Shown: positions 1-11,242 of the stretch, one piece after another
Numbering within the stretch: the stretch's first letter is position 1
Layout: every line of letters starts with the position of its first letter
DNA from: Aporrectodea caliginosa
Taxonomy: Eukaryota > Annelida > Clitellata > Crassiclitellata > Lumbricidae
Direction of reading: 5' to 3'
Assembly: GCA_020284085.1 (NCBI GenBank)
Contig: JACEVL010000129.1
Coordinates: 52,501 to 116,500, forward strand
DNA: 64,000 bases
Translations under genes and position numbers: made by a program
The notes under the pieces: generated by a model
Told to the model about the DNA's origin: nothing
Databases searched by the model: none
The model's input: only the letters and a program-made list of their open reading frames with translations

Positions 1-59
1 GCCACAACCGATCTGAAAAAGCAGAAGAGCAGTCTCTTAAGCTAGACAGCCATTGGTAT

Positions 60-305
60 GAAGTGTTAGCGACTTCATTTTCTTAGCCACGGCATATGAG
101 GGCGGGTGGCCAGTCCTCTACCTCCTCGTCTCATCTTCCCACCGATAGTGTACGGTCAATGTAAATTATAGCTGAGTTGGCTAGGGGGCGTAGGTGGAAT
201 AGACACATCGAGCCAGATTTCTGCCCTATTAAACGGGAATTGAACCCCGACCTCTCGTTTGACAGTCCAGCACGCTAACACTATCGTGCAGACCCAGCCC
301 ATCTG
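60..305 (-). repeat. tRNA-derived SINE, full-length-like copy
   Basis: Read on the minus strand, the segment near 300-220 looks like a degenerate tRNA. A box-A-like stretch (TAGTGTTAGCGTGC) is followed by GGTTCAATTCC, a good pol III box B. A tRNA-unrelated body follows down to about 60. The body (AGCCACGGCATATGAGGG ... AGCTGAGTTGGCTAGGGG on the plus strand) recurs at about 47216-47400, so this is a dispersed family. Ends are approximate and no target duplication was found. Confidence 0.7.
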
Positions 306-589
306 AAATAGCTTCCAAGATCTGTCAAAACGCATGGAAAACCGGGGCAGGTTCAATCCGGGCAGGCGTTGCTATCGACAACAGAGGTCGACAGCATGTG
401 GCTTTCCGTTGAAAAGGAAGCATTCGGCCTTTCAGCTAATTGTTTATCTATTGTGAGTGAATAAATTTTCCCTGGAACGGCCCTCTGCTCGCGCACCTAG
501 TCAGCCGACGACCAACCGCCTCAGAGCAGCACATCCTCCTCCTCGTTCGAATCAGCTGATAGTCCAGCAAGTCGTTTTGTCATCACCCG

Positions 590-712
590 TCGCCAACCAA
601 TCAGAGCACGAGGAGCACGTGAAAGAACAAACGAGCCTTCGTTGTTTGTCACGTGCTCCATCGACCTTAGGCTGAGGGTATTTAAAGACCAATGACCAGG
701 TAGTGGCCTCAA
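590..712 (+). promoter_or_regulatory. Probable core promoter of the glutamine synthetase gene
   Basis: A CCAAT box lies at 597-601, two CACGTG E-boxes at 616-621 and 650-655, and a TATA-like TATTTAAA at 679-686. The surrounding 460-680 is GC- and CpG-richer than the AT-rich flanks. Transcription would start near 710, just upstream of a good splice donor at 812/813. The assignment to glutamine synthetase rests on position and the matching acceptor at 4327/4328; no transcript evidence is available. Confidence 0.55.
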
Positions 713-812
713 CTGCGAGCTTAACCTGAACTGCGAGTCGATCAGACTGGTGGGAAAGACTGACGAATTCTACATCTTTTCTTCGATTCCTGCCAAGGAA
801 AATTCTAAATTG
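710..812 (+). other. Putative non-coding first exon (5'UTR) of glutamine synthetase
   Basis: About 25 nt downstream of the TATA-like box, this segment ends in a consensus donor (TTG|GTGAGT, 812/813). The only sensible partner acceptor before the start codon is TTTGTAG|ATTCAAG at 4327/4328, 22 nt upstream of the ATG at 4350. The 5' edge is estimated from the TATA box. A 3.5-kb intron 813-4327 would separate the exons. Confidence 0.5.
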
Positions 813-1159
813 GTGAGTTGCAAGAGCTGTGTAATACTCTCTCATAAGTGAAATCTGAAAAAAATTGAAATTGATAGTAGGTAAGACGAAATCCGAAGCG
901 GTCGTCGAACAGTGATGAATTGTATTCTTCGAAATTTATTGATCCTGTATGTTATGTCGAAGTACTTTCGTTTCATATTGAAATTAATTTAGATATATTA
1001 CATCTGAGGTTTCCAAAACATGTCTGTTATTTCGTACTGGAATAATTTAAGACCGCCGTTGATTATGTGATGATGATATCCTCTTGAGTTCGTCAGATAC
1101 GAATTGTGCGACCATCGCTTACAGTTACAGTTACAGCTATAGTCACAGTTACAGTTAAT

Positions 1160-1233
1160 AATAAAAGCTTCTATAGCAAGTACTTGTACTTGATCAAGTA
1201 CAAGTACTGACGAGCTATATAAGCTTTTATTGT
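1160..1233. repeat. Hairpin with perfect 30-bp palindromic core
   Basis: The core at about 1179-1209 (AGTACTTGTACTTGA/TCAAGTACAAGTACT) is a perfect palindrome. It is framed by imperfect arms, ATAAAAGCTTCTATAGC on the left and GCTATATAAGCTTTTAT on the right. Just upstream (1123-1158) are degenerate ACAGTT hexamer repeats. It may be a small MITE or fold-back remnant in the putative 5'UTR intron of glutamine synthetase. Confidence 0.6.
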
Positions 1234-1435
1234 CTATATCGGTCCATCCAACTGTCCATTTTCTGTTCGATAAGTGCTCATGTCTGGAGCCGATAGTATT
1301 TCCTGTGGTAGCCGGGTACAGTCATCCACAATTCTTTGGCTAAAGAATTTAATAAATGTCTAATCACACCCTCTTATGATACAGATTGTGTCCTCTCAGA
1401 TTTGAAGTTGCTGCCCTCTGGAAGAAGGTTTTTCA

Positions 1436-1753
1436 TCAATGTTTTCGAGTCAATAATCTCAATATATAATATTGTAGGTCTCGATATTGGACACAATATT
1501 CTAGATGTGGTCGAATATGTGTATTGTGCAGTATCTTGAAGCTGTCAATATCTATCTGCTTGAAAATGCTTTTGATCATACCAAGAACTGATATTGCATT
1601 GCTTATTGATTTTCTACATTGCTGGCTCCACTTCAGATCTTTCTCAATCCATACTCCCAAGTCCTTTTCCATTTCAGTCTCTGCTAGGTTCACAATATCC
1701 ATTTCATTCTGTAGATAATAATAGTTCATTGTCTTCTCTGGTCCAATTTGCAT
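1436..1753 (-). pseudogene. CR1/L2-like LINE reverse transcriptase fragment
   Basis: The minus-strand translation (about 105 aa) contains EKDLGVWIEKDLKWSQQC followed by a region ending HIRPHLEYCVQ. This is the usual C-terminal segment of non-LTR reverse transcriptases of the CR1/Crack type (DLGV.I...L.W..H ... IRP.LEY). No endonuclease or YxDD part is present, so it is a short dead fragment inside the 5'UTR intron of glutamine synthetase. Confidence 0.6.
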
Positions 1754-1843
1754 TACTTTGCTTTTAGACGCATTAAATGTTAACAGCCATTTTCTTGACT
1801 AGTATTCCAACCTAGATCCTGCTGCAAGATCTGTTCATCTTCC

Positions 1844-2340
1844 TTGCTTTGTACTACAACACAATCTGCCTCTGCACTGATCCACGCCTTTGTTTCCTCT
1901 AGAGTAGACTTTGGCAAATGCTATTTTCTCCATACTGGCTCCTTGCTTTTCTCGAAATTGCAGTCTGTTCTAAATGCATCTGCTCGTCTGATCGGTGGCA
2001 TCCCAAAATTTGGTCACATCTCGGCCTACATATGAGACACTCTGCGCTGCTAACCTATACCTCAACGCATCGAGTATAACATTTTAACTCTTGTGCACAA
2101 TTGCCTAGTTGGAACTGCCCCATCCTATCCTATATCCTTGTGAATCTCTGCCTTATCTATTCCTGGTCGCAGGTCCCTCCGAACAGCTCCACGTGGCATC
2201 CCTGTTGTCACTCGGGTTAAGTATTCCACTACTCAGTACAGAAGTCGTCTTTCTTGTTCCGCAAGTGTGTGAAGTCCGTTTTGTTTGATCGTGGGTCTCC
2301 CTGCTTGGTTAGGAGTGCTGATGATGAGATTTTCTTTAAC
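1844..2340 (+). pseudogene. CR1-like LINE reverse transcriptase C-terminal relic
   Basis: Across shifting plus frames the translation shows ALIHAFVSSRVDFGKCYF, LQSVLNASARLIGGIPK and a decayed LRWLPI..RIEYKILLVHNCL stretch. This is the conserved distal RT region of CR1 and related LINEs (HAFVSSR.DY, LQ.V.NAAARLI, LHWLP...RI). Stops and frameshifts break it. Orientation is opposite to the neighbouring 1436-1753 fragment. Confidence 0.6.
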
Positions 2341-4327
2341 AGGGTGATTCAAGTGCCAACAGGCAACAGTTGACTGATAAATTGTTTTAGGACATAATTA
2401 ACAGTGTCATTCCTATATGAGGACATGTCTTGTAACTTTATTTGTGGTAAAGGCATTTGGCTGATGCTTCAGCTTAACGGTTTATTTCCATTTAAGCGAA
2501 GATAGTTTTATATTTTGAATTTAGGTTTTTAGAATACATTTTAAAAGTTAATTGTGCATCAGAACAGGTACCTTGGCAGCATGCAAATTTATTTGAAACG
2601 TGTGTTAGTTAGGAATGTTAAATATTGGTTAGTATTGCATTGTGAATGTCTACAACATTGGAGAAATGTTGAGAAGCAACTAGCAAGGTTAAAATTGTAC
2701 ATCTGGCATTGCAGAAACATTTGGACAAAATTAGTTAAAGATATAGGTGACTTGTTTTCACATAAATTGGCCTAATTTTCTGCCAGGTAAACAAAGTATT
2801 GGGTTAATGGAAGCCTTGTCAGCACAAAGACGATTTATTTAAGGACAACCAACTCACTGATGTTGTTACAGTTTGTTACACATTTCATGCAAATAGTATC
2901 TGTAAACCATATTCCAAGGTAACATCGGTGTTTGTGTGCCGCCCAGGTTATATATCTTTATCATCTGTCTGCATTTATGAGTTTGAGGATGAAGGTTTTA
3001 TTCCTCATAAATGGGCTGCAAGTTGTTTGTAGTCATGGACTTTGCTAGTGATGCCTGCTGATCATCTGCAGGCAGACAGATGTTTGCAGGATGTTTATTG
3101 CCTATAATGGGAAGGTTTTCTGTTTGTCTCGGTATGTTTGTTGTTTTGGTCTTGTTTATGGGGCTTTTTTCCAAGGATTTTTCCACGAAGAGGCGTCTAA
3201 ACCTGAAATGGAATGTGCAGTGGATGGGTGTTTGGATGTTGACAGAGGGAGGGGGCCAGGTGCTTTGGATGTTGACAATGGGGGCAGGTGCTAGCCTGTA
3301 TGAACCATGGCTTAGATAATTATGGTCCATTGACTTCCTCTCATATGGGGATGAAACCAGTCAGAGCCTGTGTATGTGGGTTGTAGTTAAGGCCAGACCA
3401 GAACAGAGGGGGCCAGTCAGGCCTAGGATTTTGAGGGGTCTACTTTCTGTGATAGAGAGGAAAAGCGGATATTACATGACCTAGTTGCTTACTGTGCAAG
3501 GCAGTTTTCTACCAGTGACCTATATTTGTTCCCCTCTTAAAGTCTTTAATTATTGATTTTATATTATATACAGAAATCATATCATCATATGTAGTTAGCA
3601 TTGACTGGTTACCAAAATGTGCAGTTTGAAGTTAATGGGGCCTACATGGGCCTACATTTTTCATCTGTGTGGGCCTATTACCAGCTTTGCACTTGCCAGA
3701 TTAAGGCCACCAGTTGTAAATTCCTCAGACCCAGCCACCAGAGGCAAGGGGTGTGGAAATCTGTACCATGGTACAGTTCAGGTTATATATAGGTCATATG
3801 GGCCAGTAGTGCAGGAGTTGTCACTGTTGAATACCAATGCTCACTGTTGAAAATAACTGGCTGTGCAGAATTGTGTGATAGTGTTGAATTTTTTTAACCT
3901 ATGTGTCCCAAATCATTGTATTCAAACATTTATAAAGCGCCTCTCATAGGGTGAACCATTCAGAGGCGCAAATCATGTATGAGCTCTCCATGTCATCCGA
4001 TATCCCTGTTTCCATCTCGTACTATCTCTCTTCCTCAGCCTTTACATTATACTTTTGATTTGGCAGGTCTTGCAAATGAAGAGTCTTCATTGCAGGCATT
4101 TGATTTGGTATTTAAATATATACCATTTTTCAAGTAGTTGGACCGCTCTATGGCTGTGTGAATAAAAATAATAAGGTTACAAATGCAGGGTTCGATTTGT
4201 AGAAATCTCATGCTTCTCTTCTGTGATTCCTTGATATCCGATATGCATGTAAACCTTATGTTTGAAAATTATGCCTGGTTGAATTTTGTTGGTGACCATT
4301 AACACGGAGTTGATTATTCATTTGTAG
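2341..4327 (+). other. Remainder of the putative 5'UTR intron
   Basis: No coding exon was recognised. At about 3925-3990 there is a fragment (TTTATAAAGCGCCTCTC ... TTCAGAGGCGC) related to the 3' half of the tRNA-derived SINE at 38050-38205. Open frames at 2998-3330 and 3601-3850 have no recognisable domain. Confidence 0.4.
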
Positions 4328-4349
4328 ATTCAAGTAGAACTGATAAACG

Positions 4350-7300
4350 ATGGCTTCGATAGCACTGAAGAGCAGTTCCGCACTGGACAAGAACGTCACA
4401 GAGCATTATCTGACTCTGGACCAGCCAGATGACAAAGTCCAGGTGATGTACATCTGGGTCGATGGTTCAGGCGAGAACCTTCGCTGCAAGACGAGAACTG
4501 TCGATTCTGTTCCAAAAACAGCTGAAGGTGAGTTGCAGTTTATTCTTTCCCATTTGAAATTGTCTTCATTTAATAAGTGCCAGTTCTCTTGCTGCGCTGG
4601 TCTTCCATAACATTGAGAACTACTGCAGTGAAAAGATTTTTTGGAAGTCAAGGCCAATGGTATCATTTGTTTTAATGTCGAATATTGAAGAACAGTTGGG
4701 AGCATGCCGTGCTGCACTTGAAAGGTTATGAAGTTCTAAGATATCAAATGAACTCCATTTTGTCGTGCAATCTGTGGTACGGCCATATCGATGCTAATTT
4801 TGTAGCTGCACCAGCTGCATGTGTGAACAATTACACATTGGTTTTGAAATAATTGCCTATCTTTTCTTAGTAATCAAAATAAGTACTGACTAAACCAAGT
4901 GTAGAACTATATGACCCAGCATTTGCAAGCTTAATTCAATTTAACAACATAGATAACACTGTAAAAAAATTATAGTCCTGAAATACTTTCACATGTGTAA
5001 AAATTCATTGCGGGCAGTTGTTTTAATCATGTATGTCTATTACTGGCACTAAGATTATATTTTGGTGATGAACTTAATGGCATGGGTGGAGTAAATTCCT
5101 GAATGCCAAAAATGAGAGCAGTAAACTTGAAATCATGTGGTTTATATTTCATAGGTGCCAACTGCATTACCTATTATGTGTAATTCAAGTATACTGCTCA
5201 TTTGGCATTCAGGATATTTACTCCACACCGATACCATTTAGGTTTAGATATGAGCCATTTAATACTTCGCTAGTAATGTAATATTAAATCAAGATATCTA
5301 GCTAACACCGGACTAAACCGGTTCAAACGGGTTCTGCACAAGAAGCCCGAAGTCCAGTAAACTTCGATCCAAGAGCAAGTGTTGCAAATGAGACAGGCAA
5401 CTGTTTTGCATCAGATTACTTACACTTGGGGTATGCCAATTGCTATTGTGGTAGAGAAGGGGGGGCCTGGATATTATTGTCCTTGCCTGATGTGTGCCTT
5501 TTTGTGTGTACTTGGTTTGCATTATCTTACTAAACCTCTTGGGTTACCTAATCTTAGACATGCCAGCTGGCCTGTACTTTGCTTCCACACAAGATTGGTT
5601 GTCTACCACTTGATGACATCTTGACAGTTGAAATCTCATATTGTTTTAAGATGGTTAATACTTCAAATTTTTTAAATTATTTACAGTCAGGTTGAAATGC
5701 AGTAGGTTTATAGAAGGTAGTGAGACAGTCTATTGGATTGGAATTTCACTTGAAATCTGATCAAGCTGGTTGCCTCTGCATTCCACCGAGACAGGAATTA
5801 AGTCTTTTATCTTTTTAAATATATTTCTCATTTGTGATTGTCTACTGTCTTGTCGACTGGCTCGCACTGTCAGCGTATTATCAGCTATTTTACCCATGTG
5901 GTCTGACCTGCTGGTCGATCTCAGTGTATCGGAAGATGGAGACTTGCTTTCCTGTTTGTCATATCTCCCACTGTGATATGATCCTCTTGTGCTGATAACT
6001 TGGATGACATCAAAAGTCACTGGCTCTCCTCTTGAACGGATGTCGTGATAAAAAGTCATAACATATCCTGGCTTTTTGACTACATCGAACTTGAAAGAAA
6101 AGTTTTCTTCATATTGTACTGAATTCTCAATTTCATTGTGTTTTAGAACTGCCCGAGTGGAACTTTGATGGGTCAAGTACCGGCCAGGCGGAGGGTTCCA
6201 ACTCCGATGTTTATTTATATCCAGTTGCTCTCTTCAACGACCCATTTCGTCGTGGCAAAAACAAACTTGTTCTCTGCGAAACCTTCAAATACAACAGAAC
6301 TCCAACAGGTAAACAATTGCCATCTATAACTTCAATTCCTTTTAAATATCTACTGACTTATTTTTGTTATTCAGCAGATTTTGCAAGACAAATAATATCG
6401 TTCACTTTAGCAATGAATGGTCATGGTACTGTTTGCTATTTTTGATAATACAAAGCACTTGGAAAACGTTTGATTATGCAGCAACCACTGAGTGCCATTT
6501 TGTTTATGTTTTTATGAGTAACACTTAAATATTAGTCTGTTAGTGGACATCTTTTTCATCTTTTAAACCAGTATTAGCATGCCAGTTTACATAGGTTGCA
6601 GTAATATCTTTGGGGCAACATGGGATTGGATATAATTATTACTTTACACAATTCTTCAAACTGACAGACTTCAGTTCTAGACTGGCAGTAGTGTTTGAGT
6701 TGAGTGATCGATCGTTTACCACATTTGATTTTATTTTCAGATACAAACCATCGTCATACGTGTAAGGCGGTAATGGACAAAGTGAAGGACACCCATCCAT
6801 GGTTTGGAATTGAGCAAGAATACACTCTGCTAGACAGAGATGGTCACCCATTTGGCTGGCCCAAGCTGGGCTTCCCAGGACCTCAGGGTAAGTCATTCAG
6901 TTCCATCCTTGGGTGCCAGATTCCTACTTATTTCCTTCAGATTTCATAGTATATTTTACTTGAACTCTTCTCTGCACAGTCGACTTAGGCATTGCTTATA
7001 GTCACTATGGAAAATTTGTTAATAACTGTTTTTGAGTTGGATTTGCTGTAAATCAAATAAGTATATGTGTTTTATTTGTTTTGTTGGCATTTTGATACTT
7101 TGACTCTGATTTTTTGCTTGTGTCTATTTTGTTTGTCTGATGCTATAGTCTTCTTGAGCAGTCTTAACTCTGCATTCAAAGTTCAAGTAAATAGACTAAG
7201 GCTAGATTCCAAGAGTTTAAACGTTGCACAACATCAACAAGTCAACTATGGTAGCATTTTGCCAAAGCAGAGGCTTTTGTTTCTGAGTGCTAATGCTGAA

Positions 7301-8865
7301 TTTCTTTTTTGCTTAAAAAATTAACATATTTGTGATAATGCTTTTAGTTATGTTGCTTTGCCATTTTTTATTTTAGGACCTTACTACTGTGGTGTTGGTG
7401 CTAACAAGGTGTATGGCCGCGACATCCTCGAGTGCCACTACCGGGCATGTCTTTATGCTGGAGTTAAAATTGCAGGAACCAATGCCGAGGTTATGCCTGC
7501 ACAATGGGAGTTCCAGGTGAGGAAGTTTACTTAATACATGTCTTCATGATTTTGCTATTCTAATTGTTGAGGTTGGTGATGCAAATGATTTGTACTGAGA
7601 ATTCCTTTAGCCAGTAGAACAAATGAATTTTTGACTTGAACCTGTTTATCACTGATGAACAGGATCAAGCTTAGAAAAAGGTTTAGTTTTTGACAATGTG
7701 TAAGCGAATCAGAACTTGCATTTGCTGCATTCATTGTTCGTATTTTGTGCACTTGTTTATATGCATTGTTGCATAAACCCCTCTTAAGTGAGGGGTTTAT
7801 GGATACAGGTATTTTTTATGATTCTTGTTATTTGGCATTGTTTCCTTTCCTCTGACATGTCAATTGCTGTATTTTGTGCACTTGTTTATATGCATTGTTC
7901 AGATTTTTTAGGTTTTCATGTTGTTAAAAAAGGTATTTATGTGGTTGAACCTGCTTATCTGTTGTGTGCAGGTTGGTCCATGCGAGGGAATTAATATGGG
8001 AGACCACCTGTGGATGGCCCGGTTCTTGCTTCATCGTGTGGCAGAGGACTTTGGAGTCATTGTTACTCTGGATCCAAAACCGATGCCAGGAGATTGGAAT
8101 GGTGCTGGCGCTCATACCAACTACAGCACGGAAGCCATGAGGAACGAAGGTGGAATCAAGTGAGTCTACACAATGATTATTTAGTTCTTCATTTGTAAGC
8201 AACTACGTACTTTGTATGGGCAGAGAATGTCGGGTTTTATCGAAGATAAGACCTGGTAATCACGACTTGAAACTAGTTTGACAGTATGTCAACATTTGAG
8301 AAGACATAACTACCTAATTCGATGTAATAATTTTTTGAGCATTTTAGAAGTTGATTAAAAAGACCTTGCTATCCTGTGTTGAGAGTAGCTAAATGTCAAT
8401 TGCTTGAAATTTAAAATGGTTACTCTTAAGTGAGGGGTTTATGGATACAGGTATTTTTTATGATTCTTGTTATTTGGCATTGTTACCTTTCTGGCATGTT
8501 ATATTTCATTCCATGTGTACTTGGATTCTTTGACACTGTATGGTAACTTGCTTTTTATTGCTTGCAGAGTGATAGAAGCTGCTATTGAGAAGCTGGGCAA
8601 GAATCACGCTGCACACATCCGTGCCTATGACCCCAAAAATGGACGCGATAACGAAAGACGTCTCACAGGCCACCACGAAACGAGTAGCATCCATGATTTC
8701 TCAGCTGGTGTTGCTAACCGTGGTGCCAGTATTCGAATTCCTCGCCATGTGGGAGAAGAGGGCAAAGGTTACCTGGAGGACAGAAGACCATCTTCCAACT
8801 GCGACCCATACCGTGTCACGGAGATGATCATAAGAACAACTGTCCTGAATGAAGATCACAAGTAG
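4350..8865 (+). CDS. GLUL: Glutamine synthetase (EC 6.3.1.2), six coding exons, complete
   Basis: ATP-dependent ligation of ammonia to glutamate; animal type, expected cytosolic decamer. Coding exons: 4350-4527, 6147-6308, 6741-6887, 7377-7516, 7972-8159 and 8568-8865, all GT-AG with compatible phases; 1113 nt, 370 aa (human enzyme 373). Visible signatures: beta-grasp N domain with [11 protein letters not shown] at about 61-71; [10 protein letters not shown] at 134-143 (metal-binding glutamates 138 and 140); [12 protein letters not shown] with E200 and E207; NGAGAHTN with His257; [11 protein letters not shown] and SIRIPR in the nucleotide/glutamate site; [11 protein letters not shown] near the end. 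The start is the first ATG after the acceptor at 4327 and the N-terminus aligns with the family. No targeting peptide is obvious. No lesions, so a functional gene. Intron 2 contains an antisense open frame, and introns 5 and 6 (counting the 5'UTR intron as 1) share a duplicated block. Confidence 0.95.
5070..5250. repeat. Long imperfect hairpin / MITE in a glutamine synthetase intron
   Basis: The left arm (GGTGGAGTAAATTCCTGAATG near 5091) and right arm (GGCATTCAGGATATTTACTCC near 5204) are reverse complements with small indels. Pairing continues inward through AGCAGTAAACTTGAA / TTCAAGTATACTGCT to a centre near 5157, giving arms of about 85-90 nt. It looks like a small palindromic MITE. No clear target duplication was found. 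Confidence 0.6.
5730..6176 (-). CDS. Unidentified 148-aa antisense open frame in a glutamine synthetase intron
   Basis: A minus-strand frame lies opposite the second coding intron and overlaps the first 30 nt of the coding exon at 6147. Residues about 20-65 look beta-rich ([20 protein letters not shown], then [11 protein letters not shown]). The C-terminal half is Ser/Arg/Lys-rich with [11 protein letters not shown] near the end. I do not recognise a family. It could be an exon of a decayed nested gene: an acceptor-like TTCAG|TACAATATG lies near 6117. It could equally be chance. Low confidence that it is translated. Confidence 0.2.
   Translation of the reverse strand: MTHQSSTRAVLKHNEIENSVQYEENFSFKFDVVKKPGYVMTFYHDIRSRGEPVTFDVIQVISTRGSYHSGRYDKQESKSPSSDTLRSTSRSDHMGKIADNTLTVRASRQDSRQSQMRNIFKKIKDLIPVSVECRGNQLDQISSEIPIQ
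7739..7960 (+). repeat. Intronic direct repeats, copy 1
   Basis: CTCTTAAGTGAGGGGTTTA and about 50 further bases (TGGATACAGG ... TTTGGCATTGTT) at 7782-7845 are repeated almost exactly at about 8424-8485 in the next intron. Inside this block, GTGCACTTGTTTATATGCA also occurs twice (about 7747 and 7877). This implies a local duplication between two adjacent introns of the gene. Confidence 0.75.
8420..8500 (+). repeat. Intronic direct repeats, copy 2
   Basis: This is the partner of the 7782-7845 block, with near-identical sequence over about 62 nt and then divergence after GGCATTGTTACC. It lies in the intron just before the last glutamine synthetase exon. Confidence 0.75.
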
Positions 8866-9995
8866 ACTCTTTACAGCAACGCTGCACTTAGGACATCACT
8901 TTTGAGTTCGGACAATAAAACATCATAGCAAAAAGATTAACTGCAAATTTGCACTTCACTTACTTACAGCCGATATGTAGGTTGCGTTGGTAGTTTGTTC
9001 TTTTTTCACTTATGATGCCCATTTCAGAGCTCTGATGCCTTGGTAATAGTGCAGGTGATTTATCACTTTACCTGTGATTTCTGGCCATATTTATTGGCTT
9101 GAAATATGCAGTTGATTTGATTTTAACTTTACACAGAGGCAATTGCTTTTAACAATCTTCTAATGCAATAAGCAGATTAGATCACTTGAAATGTTTATTA
9201 ACAAGATGAACGTCTTTGAAAAATGTCTGCTTGACGCAGTGCTGGATTACTGTGTCTGATTCATGTTCCATTTGCTATTTTGATTATACAGAGATTAGCT
9301 TTGTGCTGTGCTTCTTCAACCACGGGCTGTATATCTTCATACCGAAAAGTGCAGTGTTTGGTTTTGTTCGGACTGCGATTTTTTTAAATTTATAAATGCA
9401 AAATATGAGCAGATTTTCTTAACTGAATTGAAGTTGATTTTGGCCGAAAAATGTCTAGATTAACTTGCAAAATAGATGTAAAATGAGGCTAGACATATCC
9501 TGCATATGATGGGTGGTGGGTTCTGAAACGTATTACTCTCTGACTTTCTGTCGTGCATTAGTGACCACTGCGTTGAGCAACCTGTGTTTCTGGGCATTTA
9601 TTTCGTGCCTATTTGTTGGACGGAAAATGTCATGTCAAAATACTTGGCAGTGCTCAATTGAGGGTAGCATGGTTTTGGTGATAAAAAAATGGATGTACTT
9701 AGAAATACTGATGTCTGTTTGTTTTGTTCCTCTACATGCTGGCAGCCCTGAATTTATTTTTTCTCGCGATAGTGTGTCTTTGTTTCTAAAATCTGTTTAG
9801 AGATGAATAATTCATCGGTTATTTAGGAACAGGACCAGATTGTTTTATAAACTACAGTGTATTTTCATATAGTTTATATATATTCTCTGGACCTGAATGT
9901 GATCAGTTTCTTAAGTGTAGATGTACAGTAGCGGTCTGTGAAAATGTTTGTTGCGTTGTAAGGTTACTTGTGAATTTTATTTGATAAATAAACAG
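8866..9995 (+). other. Glutamine synthetase 3' UTR with two candidate polyadenylation signals
   Basis: AATAAA occurs at 8914-8919, about 50 nt after the stop, and again at 9987-9992 followed by a GT/T-rich stretch. The proximal signal is very close to the stop; the distal one would give a 3' UTR of about 1.1 kb. No coding sequence is seen between them. Confidence 0.5.
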
Positions 9996-10384
9996 ATGGG
10001 TCATTCTTAATGATTTCTGTGTCTGATTATCTTAATTGAACTAACGGCAAATGTCTGTAAACGATTACCTACTTTGTACCTCCTTGTCTTGTTCGCATTT
10101 GGCACTATCGTTTCCCTTTTATGAATGTCTGCTCTCCAGCGGATTACTCGGACCTAGTTCAGACAAACCTGCCTGGCCATTTGTGATCCATCCTCACTTA
10201 GAGAGCTATGTATTCCAGTGTCCTCATTACCTGGTCATAAACCTCTTCATTCTGCAATACATGGTATTCATAGAAGCTTTGCAGTTACTGTAGTCGGCTT
10301 CTTATTCTGAACAGGCTCCCATGCAATCTGTAATAGGAGCTGCTTCTACTTGCCATGCCTTTATTTTGCAAGTGGTTGGTCTGG

Positions 10385-10440
10385 TATAATTTGGTTGGGA
10401 GCACCTCTGATCGAGTTCTTGGAGTTGCTATATAAATAAG
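10385..10440 (+). repeat. LINE/SINE 3'-tail fragment
   Basis: GGGAGCACCTCTGATCGAG then TTCTTGGAGTTGCTATATA matches a tail motif also seen at 35126-35192, 42598-42690 and 52325-52410 (GGGAGC-CCTCT ... TTCTTGAAGGGG-GCTATATAAAT). It is probably the 3' end of a CR1-like LINE or a SINE mobilised by one. Confidence 0.5.
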
Positions 10441-10704
10441 CACTTGCAATTACAAAAAATTGTCTTGAGTGGCTAACTGTGCTATGGGGGCGGAGTGCTT
10501 GAGATGCACAGCACAATAGTGTCTGAAGTTGATGCTTGAGGCATATCTACACAAATGTCTGCCAAATTTAGATACAGACGTATGCATTTGGCGTAACTCT
10601 CTCGGCTACAGTTGAAAGGGTGTTGCCCTCGTTACACTATTGATATAAGTTCTTCAAAGGCATTATACTTAAGCTACTACTGCAAACTAGAACCAGCCTA
10701 AGCA

Positions 10705-10815
10705 ATTCGGTCCCAGTAGGCTCTACGGCAGAATAGACCTGCAGGCGTATTGTACAGCAGAATAGACCTGCAGGCAAGTAGGCTTAGTATACGGCAGAAT
10801 AGACCTGCTGCAGGC
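10705..10815 (+). repeat. Three copies of a 21-22 bp repeat
   Basis: GCAGAATAGACCTGC occurs three times (about 10730, 10758 and 10794), each preceded by a TACGG or TACA and followed by AGGC or TGC, with variable spacers. Function unknown. Confidence 0.7.
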
Positions 10816-11172
10816 AGCCTACTATTCCCAACGTCTTTTTTTATGGTTGTCTGCGTCAGAGTCGTAAAAGCTGTGACCCATAAATACACAGCCAGGCAAA
10901 CAGGTCTGCATGCATATAAAAACACATGTGCACAACCAGCCACGTAGGCTGTTTAGTTAAATTTATGTGCCTACGTATGGTCTTAAAGACGTACATGCTA
11001 CTGCATGGAAGTAATTAGCCCAGTGACCCGAGGCCAGCGAGGTCCAATAGTAACAATAACAACAGCAACTGGACAATAATATTGGTTGGTTCTTTCTGTC
11101 ACATTAATTTGATCTAGCTGCATGTATTCCACTATTCTACGGTAACTGCGGCTCGGTCACTGTCACAGGCTC

Positions 11173-11242
11173 ACAGCGTATGGGGTGGAGGCCACAGCGT
11201 GTGCGTGGAGGTGTATGCGGTGGCCTCCACTGCATACGCTGT
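11173..11242. repeat. Short 23-bp hairpin with 24-nt loop
   Basis: Left arm 11173-11195 (ACAGCGTATGGGG...GGCCAC) and right arm 11220-11242 (GTGGCCTCCACTGCATACGC) are reverse complements except for two mismatched positions. The size resembles a pre-miRNA, but no conserved seed is recognised. Confidence 0.6.
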
